Below are positions 17,496 through 26,779 of a DNA stretch of 64,000 bases, one piece after another. The notes beneath the pieces were generated by a model that worked only from the letters and a program-made list of their open reading frames with translations, was not told the DNA's origin and did not search any database. Positions within the stretch are counted from its first letter, which is position 1, and each line of letters begins with the position of its first letter. The position numbers and the translations under genes were made by a program. Location: positions 1-64,000 of the forward strand of contig NZ_CANMQT010000005.1 of the NCBI RefSeq assembly GCF_947500065.1, given 5' to 3'. Source of the stretch: an uncultured Aquimarina sp. GTDB taxonomy: Bacteria > Bacteroidota > Bacteroidia > Flavobacteriales > Flavobacteriaceae.

Positions 17496-18170
17496 ATGAT
17501 TATAAAACGGACATTCTTAATGATCTTAATAACTCTAACCTTGTTTAGTTGTAATAAAAAACAAACAGAATTAGAGTTTGAACAAGCTGTTTTGTATGAA
17601 ATTTTTCCACAATTAGTAGACTCTTTACATTTTGATATTAGACTCTCTCCACCTCCACCACCAATGCCAATTTTTGATGAGAATCAAAATCTTATTGGAA
17701 CGGATACAACTGGAATGGCAAAAAAACAAGTTGAGTATGAAAAACGCAAAGCAGAATTACAATCTGACACTAAAACTCTTGTAATTGCGATTATTGACAC
17801 TACTTATAGTCTTGAAAAAAAAGCACAAAACGAGTTAATAAAACATTTTGACAATATTGAACTTGATACCCTAAATTCAAAATCAAATTACAAGATTGAT
17901 ATTGAAAAGCTAAAAACTAATGGAAAGTGGAAATTTAAACCTCGATCAAATTTTCCAACCGGACGTAGATTATGGAAAGATGAATATGATTTTCATTTAG
18001 CAGGAACAACTTGGCTATCTAACATCCGATTTGACAAAACTAAATCTTTTGGAATACTAGAAAGTGGATATGGTTGCGGAGGTTTATGTGGATATTCTGT
18101 TAGAGTATTTATTTATAAAAAAGAAGGAAAATGGTTTATTGATGAAGTATTTGTGACGGCAGTTTCGTAA
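17496..18170 (+). CDS. Putative lipoprotein
   Basis: 224 residues. Lipobox LTLFSC (Cys about 19); a Pro-rich stretch SPPPPPMPIFDENQN near 50; and a C-terminal domain with SGYGCGGLCGYSVRVFIYKK containing two nearby cysteines. Family unknown. The ATG lies 12 bp after the crossover box. Confidence 0.78.
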   Translation: MIIKRTFLMILITLTLFSCNKKQTELEFEQAVLYEIFPQLVDSLHFDIRLSPPPPPMPIFDENQNLIGTDTTGMAKKQVEYEKRKAELQSDTKTLVIAIIDTTYSLEKKAQNELIKHFDNIELDTLNSKSNYKIDIEKLKTNGKWKFKPRSNFPTGRRLWKDEYDFHLAGTTWLSNIRFDKTKSFGILESGYGCGGLCGYSVRVFIYKKEGKWFIDEVFVTAVS

Positions 18171-18181
18171 AAGAAAACGTG

Positions 18182-18351
18182 CTGTAACATCATATATAAA
18201 ATCAGAGCAATTTAGTACCAGATCAAAAGGTCATTTCCTTTTTGCAATGGCGCTGAATTTTTATAAATTAAACAAGAAATAAAAATGCGCAGATAGATCA
18301 ATTGGTTCAGGTATACTTGCCTTGCTCCGATTCATATATTTGGCGTTACCC
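18182..18351 (+). repeat. attC-like site 20 (C family)
   Basis: C family. R'' is CTGTAAC and R' is GTTACCC at 18345-18351. Here the cassette-end pairing is weaker (7 of 10). Confidence 0.82.
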
Positions 18352-18357
18352 ACAATT

Positions 18358-18864
18358 ATGAAAAAAAATAGTTTATTGATATTTATAATCCTGAGCTTTA
18401 TTAGTTGTGGAGAAAAGACAATATCTGATAAAAGTTTTGAAATAGAAAAACCCGATTTGATGTATGGTGGAATGGTAGTCTCTGCAAACCCATTTCAAAT
18501 AGAAGGGAAAAATGGAAAGAGATATATCCGTAAAAAAGGTGGTGTCGGCGGAATAAATTTAGCAAACCCAGAAATAAATAAATTATACGGTGCTGATATG
18601 TCTGTTACTGATAACACTAAAGCAATACTTCTAATAGATTTCCCATTGAAAAAACAAATTGGTTACGAAATAAAGAATGATAATGGATTTAATAGAAAAG
18701 ACCTAGTACTTGAATTAAGCAAAGCATATTCTGAAATTTATGCCGAAAAGGATGAATATGGAATTTGTTGTGATGACCTTTCTGATTTGGAATTAAAAAT
18801 GATTATGGTCTATGAAGTTAATGGAGAAATTTACTTGGAGTCTAAAGTTGAATCGAAAAAGTAA
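18358..18864 (+). CDS. Putative lipoprotein
   Basis: About 168 residues starting at the ATG 13 bp after the crossover. Signal peptide and lipobox (LSFISC, Cys about 16). The mature part has a Gly-rich KKGGVGGINLANPE turn and a pair of cysteines (GICCDD). No family recognised. Cassette ends GTTACCCACA / TGTGGGTAAC match over 10 bp. Confidence 0.77.
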   Translation: MKKNSLLIFIILSFISCGEKTISDKSFEIEKPDLMYGGMVVSANPFQIEGKNGKRYIRKKGGVGGINLANPEINKLYGADMSVTDNTKAILLIDFPLKKQIGYEIKNDNGFNRKDLVLELSKAYSEIYAEKDEYGICCDDLSDLELKMIMVYEVNGEIYLESKVESKK

Positions 18865-18868
18865 CTGT

Positions 18869-19040
18869 GGGTAACACCATATATGTGATCATAGCAGCTT
18901 AGTGATGAATCGAATGGTTCGTGTATATTTGGTAAGGCGCAATGCTTGCTCGAGAGAAAAGTTAGCAACCAATGCGCAAGAAAAATCATAAAACAGGGTA
19001 ACATTTTGCCTTGCTCCGATTCATATATTTGGCGTTACCA
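18869..19040 (+). repeat. attC-like site 21, A/C chimera
   Basis: The left two thirds is A family (ATATATGTGATCATAGCAG). The right end is C family (TTGCTCCGATTCATATATTTGG). R' is GTTACCA at 19034-19040. Confidence 0.8.
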
Positions 19041-19061
19041 CACATCAGAGAAGTATAAAGT

Positions 19062-19538
19062 TTGAAAATAATTTTTGAAATATTAATTCTAGCATCCCTC
19101 CTATTGAGTTGTTCAAATCCGAATCGAAATTTAATAGTAGTCGAAAATGACTATGATATTGATTTGACTAAATTGGACTCTGTTCGAGAAAATTTAAATG
19201 GATTTTGGATTCCTGAAAATCAAATTGACTCTGAAGAGATACTTTGGTTAGATTTTCATAAAAAGAAAAATTCAGCGACCTGGGAAACGATACCCTATAA
19301 TGATGAAATAAAACTGACTGAATCCCTTCCGTTTAAATCTTGTCCGACAACTGTTGAGCTAATAAAACTAAACGGAAAAACTCAAATGGAATTTGTTAGT
19401 TTAGGAGGTTCAAACACAACCGAAATTGAATATTTAACTAAAACGAAATTCAAAATAGACGGAATAACATATTTGAGACATAAGGGTTATGAATTTTTAA
19501 AAACTTGGAATGTTCACGGATATGAATCTGAAAAATAA
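19062..19538 (+). CDS. Putative lipoprotein
   Basis: 158 residues with a TTG start. Lipobox LLLSC (Cys about 17) followed by a compact domain beginning DSVRENLNGFWIPENQ, reminiscent of lipocalin-like small lipoproteins. Cassette ends GTTACCACAC / GTGTGGTAAC match over 10 bp. Confidence 0.75.
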   Translation: MKIIFEILILASLLLSCSNPNRNLIVVENDYDIDLTKLDSVRENLNGFWIPENQIDSEEILWLDFHKKKNSATWETIPYNDEIKLTESLPFKSCPTTVELIKLNGKTQMEFVSLGGSNTTEIEYLTKTKFKIDGITYLRHKGYEFLKTWNVHGYESEK

Positions 19539-19546
19539 AAAACGTG

Positions 19547-19717
19547 TGGTAACACGATATATGTGATCATAGCAGTTAAGTGATGGATCGAAAGGTTCTT
19601 GTATATTTGGTAAGGCGCAATGCTTGCAAAAAGGAAAAGTTAGCAACCAATGCGCAGTTTTTGTCGAAAACAGGGTAACAATTTGCTCTGCCACGACACA
19701 TATATTAAACGTTGTGC
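19547..19717 (+). repeat. attC-like site 22 (A family)
   Basis: R'' is TGGTAAC and R' is GTTGTGC at 19711-19717. Confidence 0.85.
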
Positions 19718-19727
19718 ATAATTATAA

Positions 19728-20228
19728 ATGAAAAAGCATCAGATTATATTTGATAAAATAGCTAAACTATTCAAAGAGCAATTTAAAGAAAAGGCTATTA
19801 TGAGTATTGGAGAGTATGATGATGGCTACTCGGAAAATCATCTGACCATAGAAAATACAGGAGTTTGGATTTCTTGTGATGAGTACGAGTTGATTTTTGG
19901 AACAGGGTTTAACCATAGACATTATAATCCGGAATTTGATGAATTATTGGATTATTTAGATGAGTTCCAAAGAATGTTGACAAAACGAAAAAGAAAAACG
20001 GATTATTTTAAAGATAATTATTGCTACAAAACTAAACTTGAGGTTGAATCGGCTGATGGCAATTTTCAAGAATTTAGCACTTCTTCAACTTGGTACTTCT
20101 CATTCTGGAAAAAAACAACTGAAAAAGTTGCTATCGAAAAACCAATCATTGACTCATTGGAATTTGAAAATGCATTTATCGAAATAAAAAACTATGCACA
20201 ACACGATATATGTGATCATAGCAGTTAA
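19728..20228 (+). CDS. Hypothetical protein ending inside its attC
   Basis: A 166-residue cytosolic, acidic protein with no recognised family. There is no stop before the attC, so the final residues (about AQHDICDHSS) are encoded by the R'' box and left arm of the recombination site. If the cassette moves, this tail travels with it. Cassette ends GTTGTGCATA / TATGCACAAC match over 10 bp. Confidence 0.72.
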   Translation: MKKHQIIFDKIAKLFKEQFKEKAIMSIGEYDDGYSENHLTIENTGVWISCDEYELIFGTGFNHRHYNPEFDELLDYLDEFQRMLTKRKRKTDYFKDNYCYKTKLEVESADGNFQEFSTSSTWYFSFWKKTTEKVAIEKPIIDSLEFENAFIEIKNYAQHDICDHSS

Positions 20229-20394
20229 GGGATCAATCGAGAGGTTCTTGTATATTTGATAAGGCGCAATGCTTGCAAAAAGTAAAAGCTAGCAACCAAT
20301 GCGCACCTGCCTGCCATCAGACAGGTAGGCAGGGAAAAATCAAAAAACAAGGTAACATTTTGCTCTGCTACGACACATATATTAAACGTTAGGC
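20196..20394 (+). repeat. attC-like site 23 (A family with inserted palindrome)
   Basis: R'' GCACAAC lies inside the upstream gene. R' is GTTAGGC at 20388-20394. The nested palindrome is at 20305-20333. Confidence 0.85.
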
Positions 20395-20410
20395 ACAAGC
20401 AGAAAAATCT

Positions 20411-21112
20411 ATGACAGAATTCATAAATCCATTTGCAGATAGAACACATTATTATGAACACGCTGAATGGATACACGACCATTTAAGCAATTTTTTTGAC
20501 GATAAATTGGTTTCTGTATTTCACGAAATTCCAACGTTGGACTTGCATCTGGATGTGTTTTTAATAAAACCTGAAAACTCAACTTTTAATATTCTACTAA
20601 CTTGTGGAATGAGTACCTTGAAAATGGAAGTGGGTGAAGAAGTAGAAAATCCGACCGAATTGGAATTTGCCGAATTAATGATGTTAATTCCAAAACAAAT
20701 AGAATTTGAACAAATTTACTCTGGAAAAAACAAAAACGATTGGATTATTTCAATACTTAAACAATCGGCTAAATTCCCTCACTTTTACAACACTTGGATT
20801 GGAATTGGACATACATTACAAGCCGAAATGGATATGTCGCCATACTCAATCGAAACCAAATTTGTTGGAGCCTTAGTTCTTCCATCTGTTACATTTGACA
20901 AAGAATTTACCGAAATCCACAAAAATGGACGAAAAATAAACATTTATAATGTTTTTCCACTTTACAAAGACGAATTGGAATTCAAAATAGAAAATGGATA
21001 TAATAAGTTATTAGATTTATTAATTAAAGCAAACGGAAAAGAAGTGTTGGACTTGAATAGAAAAAATCTAATCCCGAAAAGAACACTATGGAATAGATTA
21101 ACAGGTAAATAA
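20411..21112 (+). CDS. Suppressor-of-fused domain protein
   Basis: 233 residues. The sequence follows bacterial SUFU-domain proteins: an N-terminal HAEWIHDHL region, HLDVFLIKP near 60, a CGMSTLKMEV strand, PTELEFAELMMLIP, and a C-terminal NIYNVFPLYKDELEFKIENG block. In bacteria such domains are often found as immunity-like proteins of polymorphic toxin systems. Single gene of cassette 20389-21319 (ends GTTAGGCAC / GTGCCTAAC). Confidence 0.85.
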   Translation: MTEFINPFADRTHYYEHAEWIHDHLSNFFDDKLVSVFHEIPTLDLHLDVFLIKPENSTFNILLTCGMSTLKMEVGEEVENPTELEFAELMMLIPKQIEFEQIYSGKNKNDWIISILKQSAKFPHFYNTWIGIGHTLQAEMDMSPYSIETKFVGALVLPSVTFDKEFTEIHKNGRKINIYNVFPLYKDELEFKIENGYNKLLDLLIKANGKEVLDLNRKNLIPKRTLWNRLTGK

Positions 21113-21128
21113 AAATAAAAAAGCCAGT

Positions 21129-21325
21129 GCCTAACAACATATATGTGTTCATAGCAGCTAAGTGATTAATCGAAAAGTCTGTGTTTATTTACAAAGTCCG
21201 CTAAATATAAAATATGGCATTTATAGAAGAAAAGATAAAAGCAAAATATTTATATTTAGCTAAGTAATAAACCGAAACGAAAGTGCCTATCACCTGCCCT
21301 ACGTTTCTTATACTAGACGTTACCT
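21129..21325 (+). repeat. attC-like site 24, A/E chimera
   Basis: The left arm is A family (ATATATGTGTTCATAGCAG). The middle and right side are E family (CCCTACGTTTCTTATACTAG), as in site 5. R' is GTTACCT at 21319-21325. Confidence 0.8.
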
Positions 21326-21344
21326 ACAAGCCAAAAAATTATAA

Positions 21345-22031
21345 ATGAATAAAATATTAAACCTTCTTATTCTGACTTTTGTTATCTCAAGCTGTAATGC
21401 TCAAGACAATCTTAAAGAATACTACTATCCTATTACCAATAAAAAAGAAGTCAATATTTACAAATATCAAGATAAAAATGACTCTTCAAGAGTTGAATAT
21501 TGGAAAGTCACAACCGACCCAAAAAAAAACGAAATTTTGACAGAGTCCTTTACTACTGATTTCTCTCTTTATAACGTCTTTAAAGAAAAAATAACGGAAA
21601 AAGGAGCTGAATTAATTGATTACAAAGATTATCAGAAAAATGACTCAGGGAAACTAATCGAAATTCAAGCTAAAATACTTAATAAAGACGTTTATATCTG
21701 GAATGGAGAAAACAAATATCAGTATTCTGTTCAGTATAAAAATAAATATGGCAACGAACAATTTATAAAAGACCGACAGAAAAAAGGGTTTGAGAAAATT
21801 GATGTTAATGGTACTGAATATTCAACAGTCAAGTTTTTGGATGAATATGTTATAAAACTTCTTGATTCAAATGAAATCTATGAATTTTATCAACTAACTT
21901 TTTACTCAAAAGGTAAAGGAATGGTGGAATATCGAAGATATCATCCAAATGGTGCCATAATCGAATTAGAGTTAATGGAAATACTTACGCAAGCTGAATT
22001 TGAAAAATTAAGTGGAAAGAAAAGCCAGTAG
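21345..22031 (+). CDS. Putative lipoprotein
   Basis: 228 residues with lipobox VISSC (Cys about 17) followed by NAQDN and a beta-rich mature domain of unknown family. The stop codon overlaps the R'' box of the next site. Cassette ends GTTACCTAC / GTAGGTAAC. Confidence 0.77.
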   Translation: MNKILNLLILTFVISSCNAQDNLKEYYYPITNKKEVNIYKYQDKNDSSRVEYWKVTTDPKKNEILTESFTTDFSLYNVFKEKITEKGAELIDYKDYQKNDSGKLIEIQAKILNKDVYIWNGENKYQYSVQYKNKYGNEQFIKDRQKKGFEKIDVNGTEYSTVKFLDEYVIKLLDSNEIYEFYQLTFYSKGKGMVEYRRYHPNGAIIELELMEILTQAEFEKLSGKKSQ

Positions 22032-22199
22032 GTAACATCATATATGAAATCAGAGCAATTTAGTACTAGATCGAGAAGTCATTTCCTTTTTGCAATGGCG
22101 CTAGATTTTTATAAATTGAATAAGAAATAAAAATGCGCAGATAGATCAATTGGTTCTGGCTTAATTGCCTTTCTCCGATTCATATATTTGGCGTTACCA
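22030..22199 (+). repeat. attC-like site 25 (C family)
   Basis: C family with TATATTTG before R' GTTACCA (22193-22199). R'' AGGTAAC overlaps the upstream stop codon. Confidence 0.85.
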
Positions 22200-22246
22200 T
22201 TCATTTAAATAACTATATTAAAAATTTGATATTAAAATACTCTTAA

Positions 22247-22693
22247 ATGATTATCGATCTAATTCTTTTGTTAACAATTTGTCTTCCATTTTATTTTATT
22301 TACAACAGAGTTTTTCAAAGATTAACGACCAAAAAACGATTGGTCATAGCGTTGTTAACGTTTACTTCTTCTATTATTTTATTATGCTTTGTTGTTTTTC
22401 CTTCAGATTATTATCAATGGAATAGTTTTAAAAAAGAAAAATGGAATACACACGCTGGAAAGAGGTTTAAAATGTCTAAAGATTTGATGAAAAATCATAT
22501 AAAAATTGGCATGCATAAATTCGAAATAGTTGATTTACTAGGAGATGGAACTGATACTTTTAAATTTAGAGATAGTACCAATCTATATTATTATTTAGGG
22601 CAGACACCTGGGATTTTTAAATTAGATCCAGATTTTTTAGCAATACAGTTTAAGGATTCTTTGGTTGTTGATTTCAATCAATTCGAAGACTAA
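22247..22693 (+). CDS. Membrane-anchored hypothetical protein
   Basis: 148 residues with two N-terminal transmembrane helices (about 2-20 and 33-52). A soluble C-terminal part includes KIGMHKFEIVDLLGDG near 95, a pattern like the start of SmpA/BamE-type domains (weak resemblance). Function unknown. Confidence 0.72.
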   Translation: MIIDLILLLTICLPFYFIYNRVFQRLTTKKRLVIALLTFTSSIILLCFVVFPSDYYQWNSFKKEKWNTHAGKRFKMSKDLMKNHIKIGMHKFEIVDLLGDGTDTFKFRDSTNLYYYLGQTPGIFKLDPDFLAIQFKDSLVVDFNQFED

Positions 22694-22771
22694 ACAGTCA
22701 AAACTCAAATAAGAATCTATAATTTCAACGAAAATTAAAAATCAATGTATTGGCTAATATAAAATAACAAA

Positions 22772-22942
22772 TGGTAACACTATATACGTGATCATAGCTG
22801 ATTATTGATTAATCGAATGGTTCTTGTATTTTTGCAGTGGCACAATGCTTGCAAAAAGGAAAAGTTAGCAACCAATGCGCAAAAAAACCGAAAAACAAGG
22901 TAACATTTTGCGCTGCTACGACACATATATTAAACGTTACCC
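22772..22942 (+). repeat. attC-like site 26 (A family)
   Basis: R'' is TGGTAAC and R' is GTTACCC at 22936-22942. It lies 78 bp after the gene, longer than usual. Confidence 0.83.
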
Positions 22943-22946
22943 AACA

Positions 22947-23456
22947 TTGAACAAATTGAATTATAAAATAGGACATATACTTCTGATCTTAACAATTTCC
23001 ATATTTGGATTATTGATCTTCAGTTGCGTTGAAAACTCAAAAAAAGAGGAAAAAGAAATTAAGGCTGAAAATATAATGACAGAACTTAAAAAATACAATT
23101 TGCCAGAGTATTTTAAGGAACTACATAAACAAGAACTGACTTTCTTGAAAGAAAATGTTTTTTATGGACTTTCAACAATGAATAAAAATGATAAAAAACA
23201 ATTTTCTTTTTCTAAGGCAGATTTCAAAATAGTACTAGAACGTGTTGAAAAACTGAATATTGGAATTGATTATATTGACATTTATAAAGGTGAAAAATTA
23301 GTTCTATCTGAATTTCCAGAAGATTACAATCTCAAATCTGACAACCCAAAATGGTATAAATCGGTGTTTGAAAAAATCACTAGTGATCAAACTGAATTGA
23401 AATTTAATGCTACATACGAACTTCCTGATAATATTATAAATGAATTAATGAAATAA
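22947..23456 (+). CDS. Putative lipoprotein
   Basis: About 170 residues. A TTG start just after the crossover is preferred over frames running through attC. Hydrophobic signal and lipobox (LLIFSC) followed by VENSKKEEKE and a helical soluble domain with no family recognised. Cassette ends GTTACCCAAC / GTTGGGTAAC match over 10 bp. Confidence 0.7.
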   Translation: MNKLNYKIGHILLILTISIFGLLIFSCVENSKKEEKEIKAENIMTELKKYNLPEYFKELHKQELTFLKENVFYGLSTMNKNDKKQFSFSKADFKIVLERVEKLNIGIDYIDIYKGEKLVLSEFPEDYNLKSDNPKWYKSVFEKITSDQTELKFNATYELPDNIINELMK

Positions 23457-23460
23457 CGTT

Positions 23461-23650
23461 GGGTAACAACACCTATGCGATAATGCGGGGTTTTGGTTTA
23501 ATCGAAAAGTTGTTGATTATTTGGTTTGTCGCCAAAGATTTAAATTTAGTATTTTAGAAAAGATAAAAACAAAACATAAACTTTGGCTAAGTGCTTCCTC
23601 GAAAACCAGTGATTTTCTGCTTCCGCACTACGCATAGCTAAACGTAACAC
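23461..23650 (+). repeat. attC-like site 27 (B family) with altered crossover
   Basis: The right boundary reads AAACGTAACACA instead of the expected AAACGTTGTAACACA. Two bases (TG) seem lost at the GTT core. R'' is GGGTAAC. Confidence 0.8.
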
Positions 23651-23652
23651 AT

Positions 23653-24135
23653 TTGAGAAAAATAATTTACATATTAGTTTTAATCGGACTTTTTAGCTGT
23701 AATGAACCAGTTAAAAAAGAAAAAGTGGTAATTGTGTCAAGGCTGCTAGCGGTTTATGAATTTGACACTATTTCGCGCAAAAATGAATATAAACTGACAA
23801 TAAAAGATAAGGACAGTTTCATCCGATATGAATATCAGAATCTAGTTGATTCAACTAAAAATATGGCTTTTCATTTTGTAAAAAAATCTAACAAAATCCA
23901 TTTTGGACCAACGGAATTTGAGCTTGAAGAGAAAAACGTAATCAAACGCAAATTCCTTTTTGACAGATATGAAACTGAACCAATACCAGACGGGATGGGT
24001 TCAATTTATTTTAATCAGGAGTATGGAATTTTAGGATTTGATAATGGTTGGGGAATGCAATTTCACTATTTATCGGACGAAAACAAGGAACAGTTTGACT
24101 TGCCACTATTTTATAAAATGGAAGACTTAGATTAA
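23653..24135 (+). CDS. Putative lipoprotein
   Basis: 160 residues with a TTG start. Lipobox LFSC (Cys about 16) then NEPVKKEK and a beta-rich soluble domain with no family recognised. The gene begins immediately after the damaged crossover of site 27, so its cassette may no longer be precisely excisable. Confidence 0.73.
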   Translation: MRKIIYILVLIGLFSCNEPVKKEKVVIVSRLLAVYEFDTISRKNEYKLTIKDKDSFIRYEYQNLVDSTKNMAFHFVKKSNKIHFGPTEFELEEKNVIKRKFLFDRYETEPIPDGMGSIYFNQEYGILGFDNGWGMQFHYLSDENKEQFDLPLFYKMEDLD

Positions 24136-24143
24136 TAAAAAAC

Positions 24144-24341
24144 GTGTTACAAGCGGTGTATAAAACATAGCTAATAAGTGCTAAATCGAAAGGTTTGTGT
24201 ATACTTGTGAAGACCGCCAAATTTTTAATTTGGCTTTTAAGAATCGAAAAATTAAAAACAAAATATAAAAACTCGGCTCTGTGTTAATCCGAAAGTTAGT
24301 GTCTTTTTGTACGCTACGTTTCATACACTAGACCGTTGTAT
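24144..24341 (+). repeat. attC-like site 28 (F family)
   Basis: F family: GTGTATAAAACATAGCTAA left arm and CTACGTTTCATACACTAGAC right arm. R' is GTTGTAT at 24335-24341. It serves as an uninterrupted reference for the IS-split site at 33621. Confidence 0.82.
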
Positions 24342-24367
24342 AGCATTGAGATAAAGACATCTAAAAA

Positions 24368-24610
24368 ATGAAGAATAGTCACAAATTAGTACTTAATTCA
24401 AATGAAGAATTTGAAAACCATTTAAGAAATTGTGTTCATTGGAATTCAACTGATGTCGGTCAATATGATGTTATAGGAATAACTGGTTTGCTTTCTGCTC
24501 TATTGGATAATTTAAATACTCGTTGTCATCAATCGGAATATGAAAATTTGAGAGAAATACTATCTAATCAGAATTTAGAATTTTTAAGAAAATTGCTAAA
24601 TGAAAATTAA
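24368..24610 (+). CDS. Small hypothetical protein
   Basis: An 80-residue soluble, helical protein with no family recognised. Its last codons overlap the start of the VOC gene (ATGAAAATTAA at 24600-24610), suggesting translational coupling within a two-gene cassette (24336-25137). Confidence 0.7.
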   Translation: MKNSHKLVLNSNEEFENHLRNCVHWNSTDVGQYDVIGITGLLSALLDNLNTRCHQSEYENLREILSNQNLEFLRKLLNEN

Positions 24611-24947
24611 TCTTCTTGTTATACGAACGGATAATCCGGAAATTTTAAAAACTCAATATGAAAAACTTGGTTTCAACTTTGATTATCACCAACACGGGAA
24701 TGGACCATTTCATTACGCATCCGAACAGGACGGATTTGTTTTTGAGATTTATCCCTTAACTAAATCAATGGGAAAGGCTGACAACTCAATAAGACTTGGT
24801 TTTGAAATTCAAGAATTGAATGCTAAAATTATAGATTTAGAAAATTCTAATTGGAAAATAATATCAGAACCTAAAGAAACTGAATGGGGTTTGACTGCCT
24901 TAATTCAGGATTTGGATGGACGGAAAATTGAATTAAAAAACAAATAA
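24600..24947 (+). CDS. VOC-superfamily (glyoxalase/bleomycin-resistance fold) protein
   Basis: 115 residues with the paired beta-alpha-beta-beta-beta layout: KINLLVIRTDNPEILKTQYEKLGF at the start, HASEQDGFVFEIYPL in the middle, and ALIQDLDGRKIELKN at the C-terminus with a metal-ligand-like Glu. Substrate unknown. It overlaps the upstream 80-residue gene by 11 bp. Confidence 0.85.
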   Translation: MKINLLVIRTDNPEILKTQYEKLGFNFDYHQHGNGPFHYASEQDGFVFEIYPLTKSMGKADNSIRLGFEIQELNAKIIDLENSNWKIISEPKETEWGLTALIQDLDGRKIELKNK

Positions 24948-24953
24948 AACGCT

Positions 24954-25143
24954 CTACAACAACACCTATACGATAATGCGGGGTTCTGGTTTAATGGAAT
25001 GGTCATTGCTTATTTAGTTTGTCGCCAAAGTATTAAATTTAGTGTTTTAAAAAATATAAAAACGAAATATAAACTTTGGTTTTGTGATAGTTCGAGGGTC
25101 AGTGACTTTCTGCTTCCGCACTACGCATAGCTACACGTTAGCA
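24954..25143 (+). repeat. attC-like site 29 (B family)
   Basis: B family. R'' is CTACAAC and R' is GTTAGCA at 25137-25143. Confidence 0.83.
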
Positions 25144-25153
25144 CACATATCAA

Positions 25154-25666
25154 ATGAAGAGTAGAAAATGGATTAAATATATATCACTGGTGGGATTACT
25201 CATTCTACTTGGATATATATTTATACTATTTCAATATGGCTCAATTGATATCCAAGGAACTATAAATACTGAATATCATAAAATTGAGAATTCATCTGAC
25301 AGGATAATTGAAACTGATTTTTTCAAACTCAGAGCTCCTAGCAATTGGATCCATATATATGGTGGTTATGGAATTGAAGGGCATTCTTATGGGGTTTTTC
25401 AAACCAACAAAGGAGTTATTCACTATGAATATGGCCCTTTTACACCTTTGTATGATAATGACAATGAAATTTATGAATACAAAGTAGAAAAGAAAAACAT
25501 AAATCGATTCCGAATTAATATTGCAAAAAATAAACAGGGAGAAATCGGAATTTGTATTCCTTTTCAAAACGAAATGCGGAATTCTCTAACTCTATATATG
25601 AGTAAATCGGTTTCGAACAATTTAGATGAAATAATTAAGGGAATTCGAGAGCTGGAATTCAAATAA
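25154..25666 (+). CDS. Membrane-anchored hypothetical protein
   Basis: 170 residues. One N-terminal transmembrane anchor (about 7-27) and an extracytoplasmic domain including FFKLRAPSNWIHIYGGYGIEG. No family recognised. Cassette ends GTTAGCACAC / GTGTGGTAAC agree at 9 of 10. Confidence 0.75.
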   Translation: MKSRKWIKYISLVGLLILLGYIFILFQYGSIDIQGTINTEYHKIENSSDRIIETDFFKLRAPSNWIHIYGGYGIEGHSYGVFQTNKGVIHYEYGPFTPLYDNDNEIYEYKVEKKNINRFRINIAKNKQGEIGICIPFQNEMRNSLTLYMSKSVSNNLDEIIKGIRELEFK

Positions 25667-25673
25667 AAACGTG

Positions 25674-25845
25674 TGGTAACACGATATATGTGATCATAGC
25701 AGCTCAGTGATGAATCAAATGGTTGTTGTATTTTTGGTAAGGCGCAATGTTTGAAAGGAGTAAAAGTTAGCAACCAATGCGCAAGAAAAATCAAAAAGCG
25801 GGGTAACATTTTGCGCTGCTACGACACATATATTAAACGTTGTGC
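25674..25845 (+). repeat. attC-like site 30 (A family)
   Basis: R'' is TGGTAAC and R' is GTTGTGC at 25839-25845. Confidence 0.85.
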
Positions 25846-25867
25846 CTAATTCTAGAAACTTATCAAA

Positions 25868-26188
25868 ATGAATAAAATTGATCTCCGAACGTATAAATTG
25901 TACTATAAATATGACGGACAAGCGGAATGGGAAGAAGACTCTAGAATAAGAAAACCTAAAGATGTTTACGAGGGAATAGGAAATGACTTTCATATTATTG
26001 GTACAATATCTAACAATTTATTTATGATCAAATCTGGATTGTATAGTGTGGAACTTATGGAAGGAATGAAAAAAGAAATTGACGAATTAAAAATAAATTT
26101 GACGGACGAAGTATATGAATATATAGAACGGAATGAAAAAATCTATCCTGAACCGGAAAAGAACTTTTTCCAACGTTTGTTTAAATAA
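25868..26188 (+). CDS. Hypothetical protein
   Basis: A 106-residue cytosolic protein, Tyr- and acid-rich, with no family recognised. Lies 22 bp upstream of the next gene without an attC between, so both share cassette 25840-26756. Confidence 0.7.
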   Translation: MNKIDLRTYKLYYKYDGQAEWEEDSRIRKPKDVYEGIGNDFHIIGTISNNLFMIKSGLYSVELMEGMKKEIDELKINLTDEVYEYIERNEKIYPEPEKNFFQRLFK

Positions 26189-26210
26189 AACTTAATAGAA
26201 TAATCCTAAA

Positions 26211-26558
26211 ATGACATTGAAAGAAACTGTTTTATGGTTATCATCAAAATCCATTGAAGACAAAATAATATTTAGTGAACTATTACTTTCAGATATGACC
26301 GTTATGAATAGGGCAATTTGGAATGATCCAGAATCAACTGATAAAACTAAGGTTGAATGTTTAAAATGGTCTAATGAATTAGCTCATAGAATTTGGAATC
26401 TAATATTTGAACTGAAACGTGGAAAAGATAATAATTCAGAAAAATCATTAGCTAACAACATTAGGTTTTATGGAAAACAATCTAAAAAATTAGCTAGACA
26501 TTTGGGCGCTACGGTTAATGAAACAATAGAAAGGTTTAATTACTTTAAGAAAAAATAA
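26211..26558 (+). CDS. Hypothetical helical protein
   Basis: 115 residues, predicted largely alpha-helical with many Lys/Glu pairs, including KVECLKWSNELAHRIWNL. No recognised family. Second gene of a two-gene cassette; the pairing with its neighbour suggests a toxin/immunity or partner relation, but this is speculative. Confidence 0.7.
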   Translation: MTLKETVLWLSSKSIEDKIIFSELLLSDMTVMNRAIWNDPESTDKTKVECLKWSNELAHRIWNLIFELKRGKDNNSEKSLANNIRFYGKQSKKLARHLGATVNETIERFNYFKKK

Positions 26559-26563
26559 ACGAA

Positions 26564-26762
26564 TCACAACACGATATATGTGATCATAGCAGCTAAGTGA
26601 TCAACCGAAAGGTTGTTGTGTTTTTGGTTAGGCGCAATACTTGCAGAAAGAAAAAGTTAGCAACCAATGCGCACCTGCCTGCCATCAGACAGGTAGGCAG
26701 GGAAAAATCGAAAAACAGGGTAACATTTTGCTCCGCAACGACACATATATTAAACGTTATAC
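26564..26762 (+). repeat. attC-like site 31 (A family with inserted palindrome)
   Basis: R'' is TCACAAC and R' is GTTATAC at 26756-26762. The nested palindrome is at 26673-26701. Confidence 0.85.
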
Positions 26763-26779
26763 ACAATAAAATCAATTAG

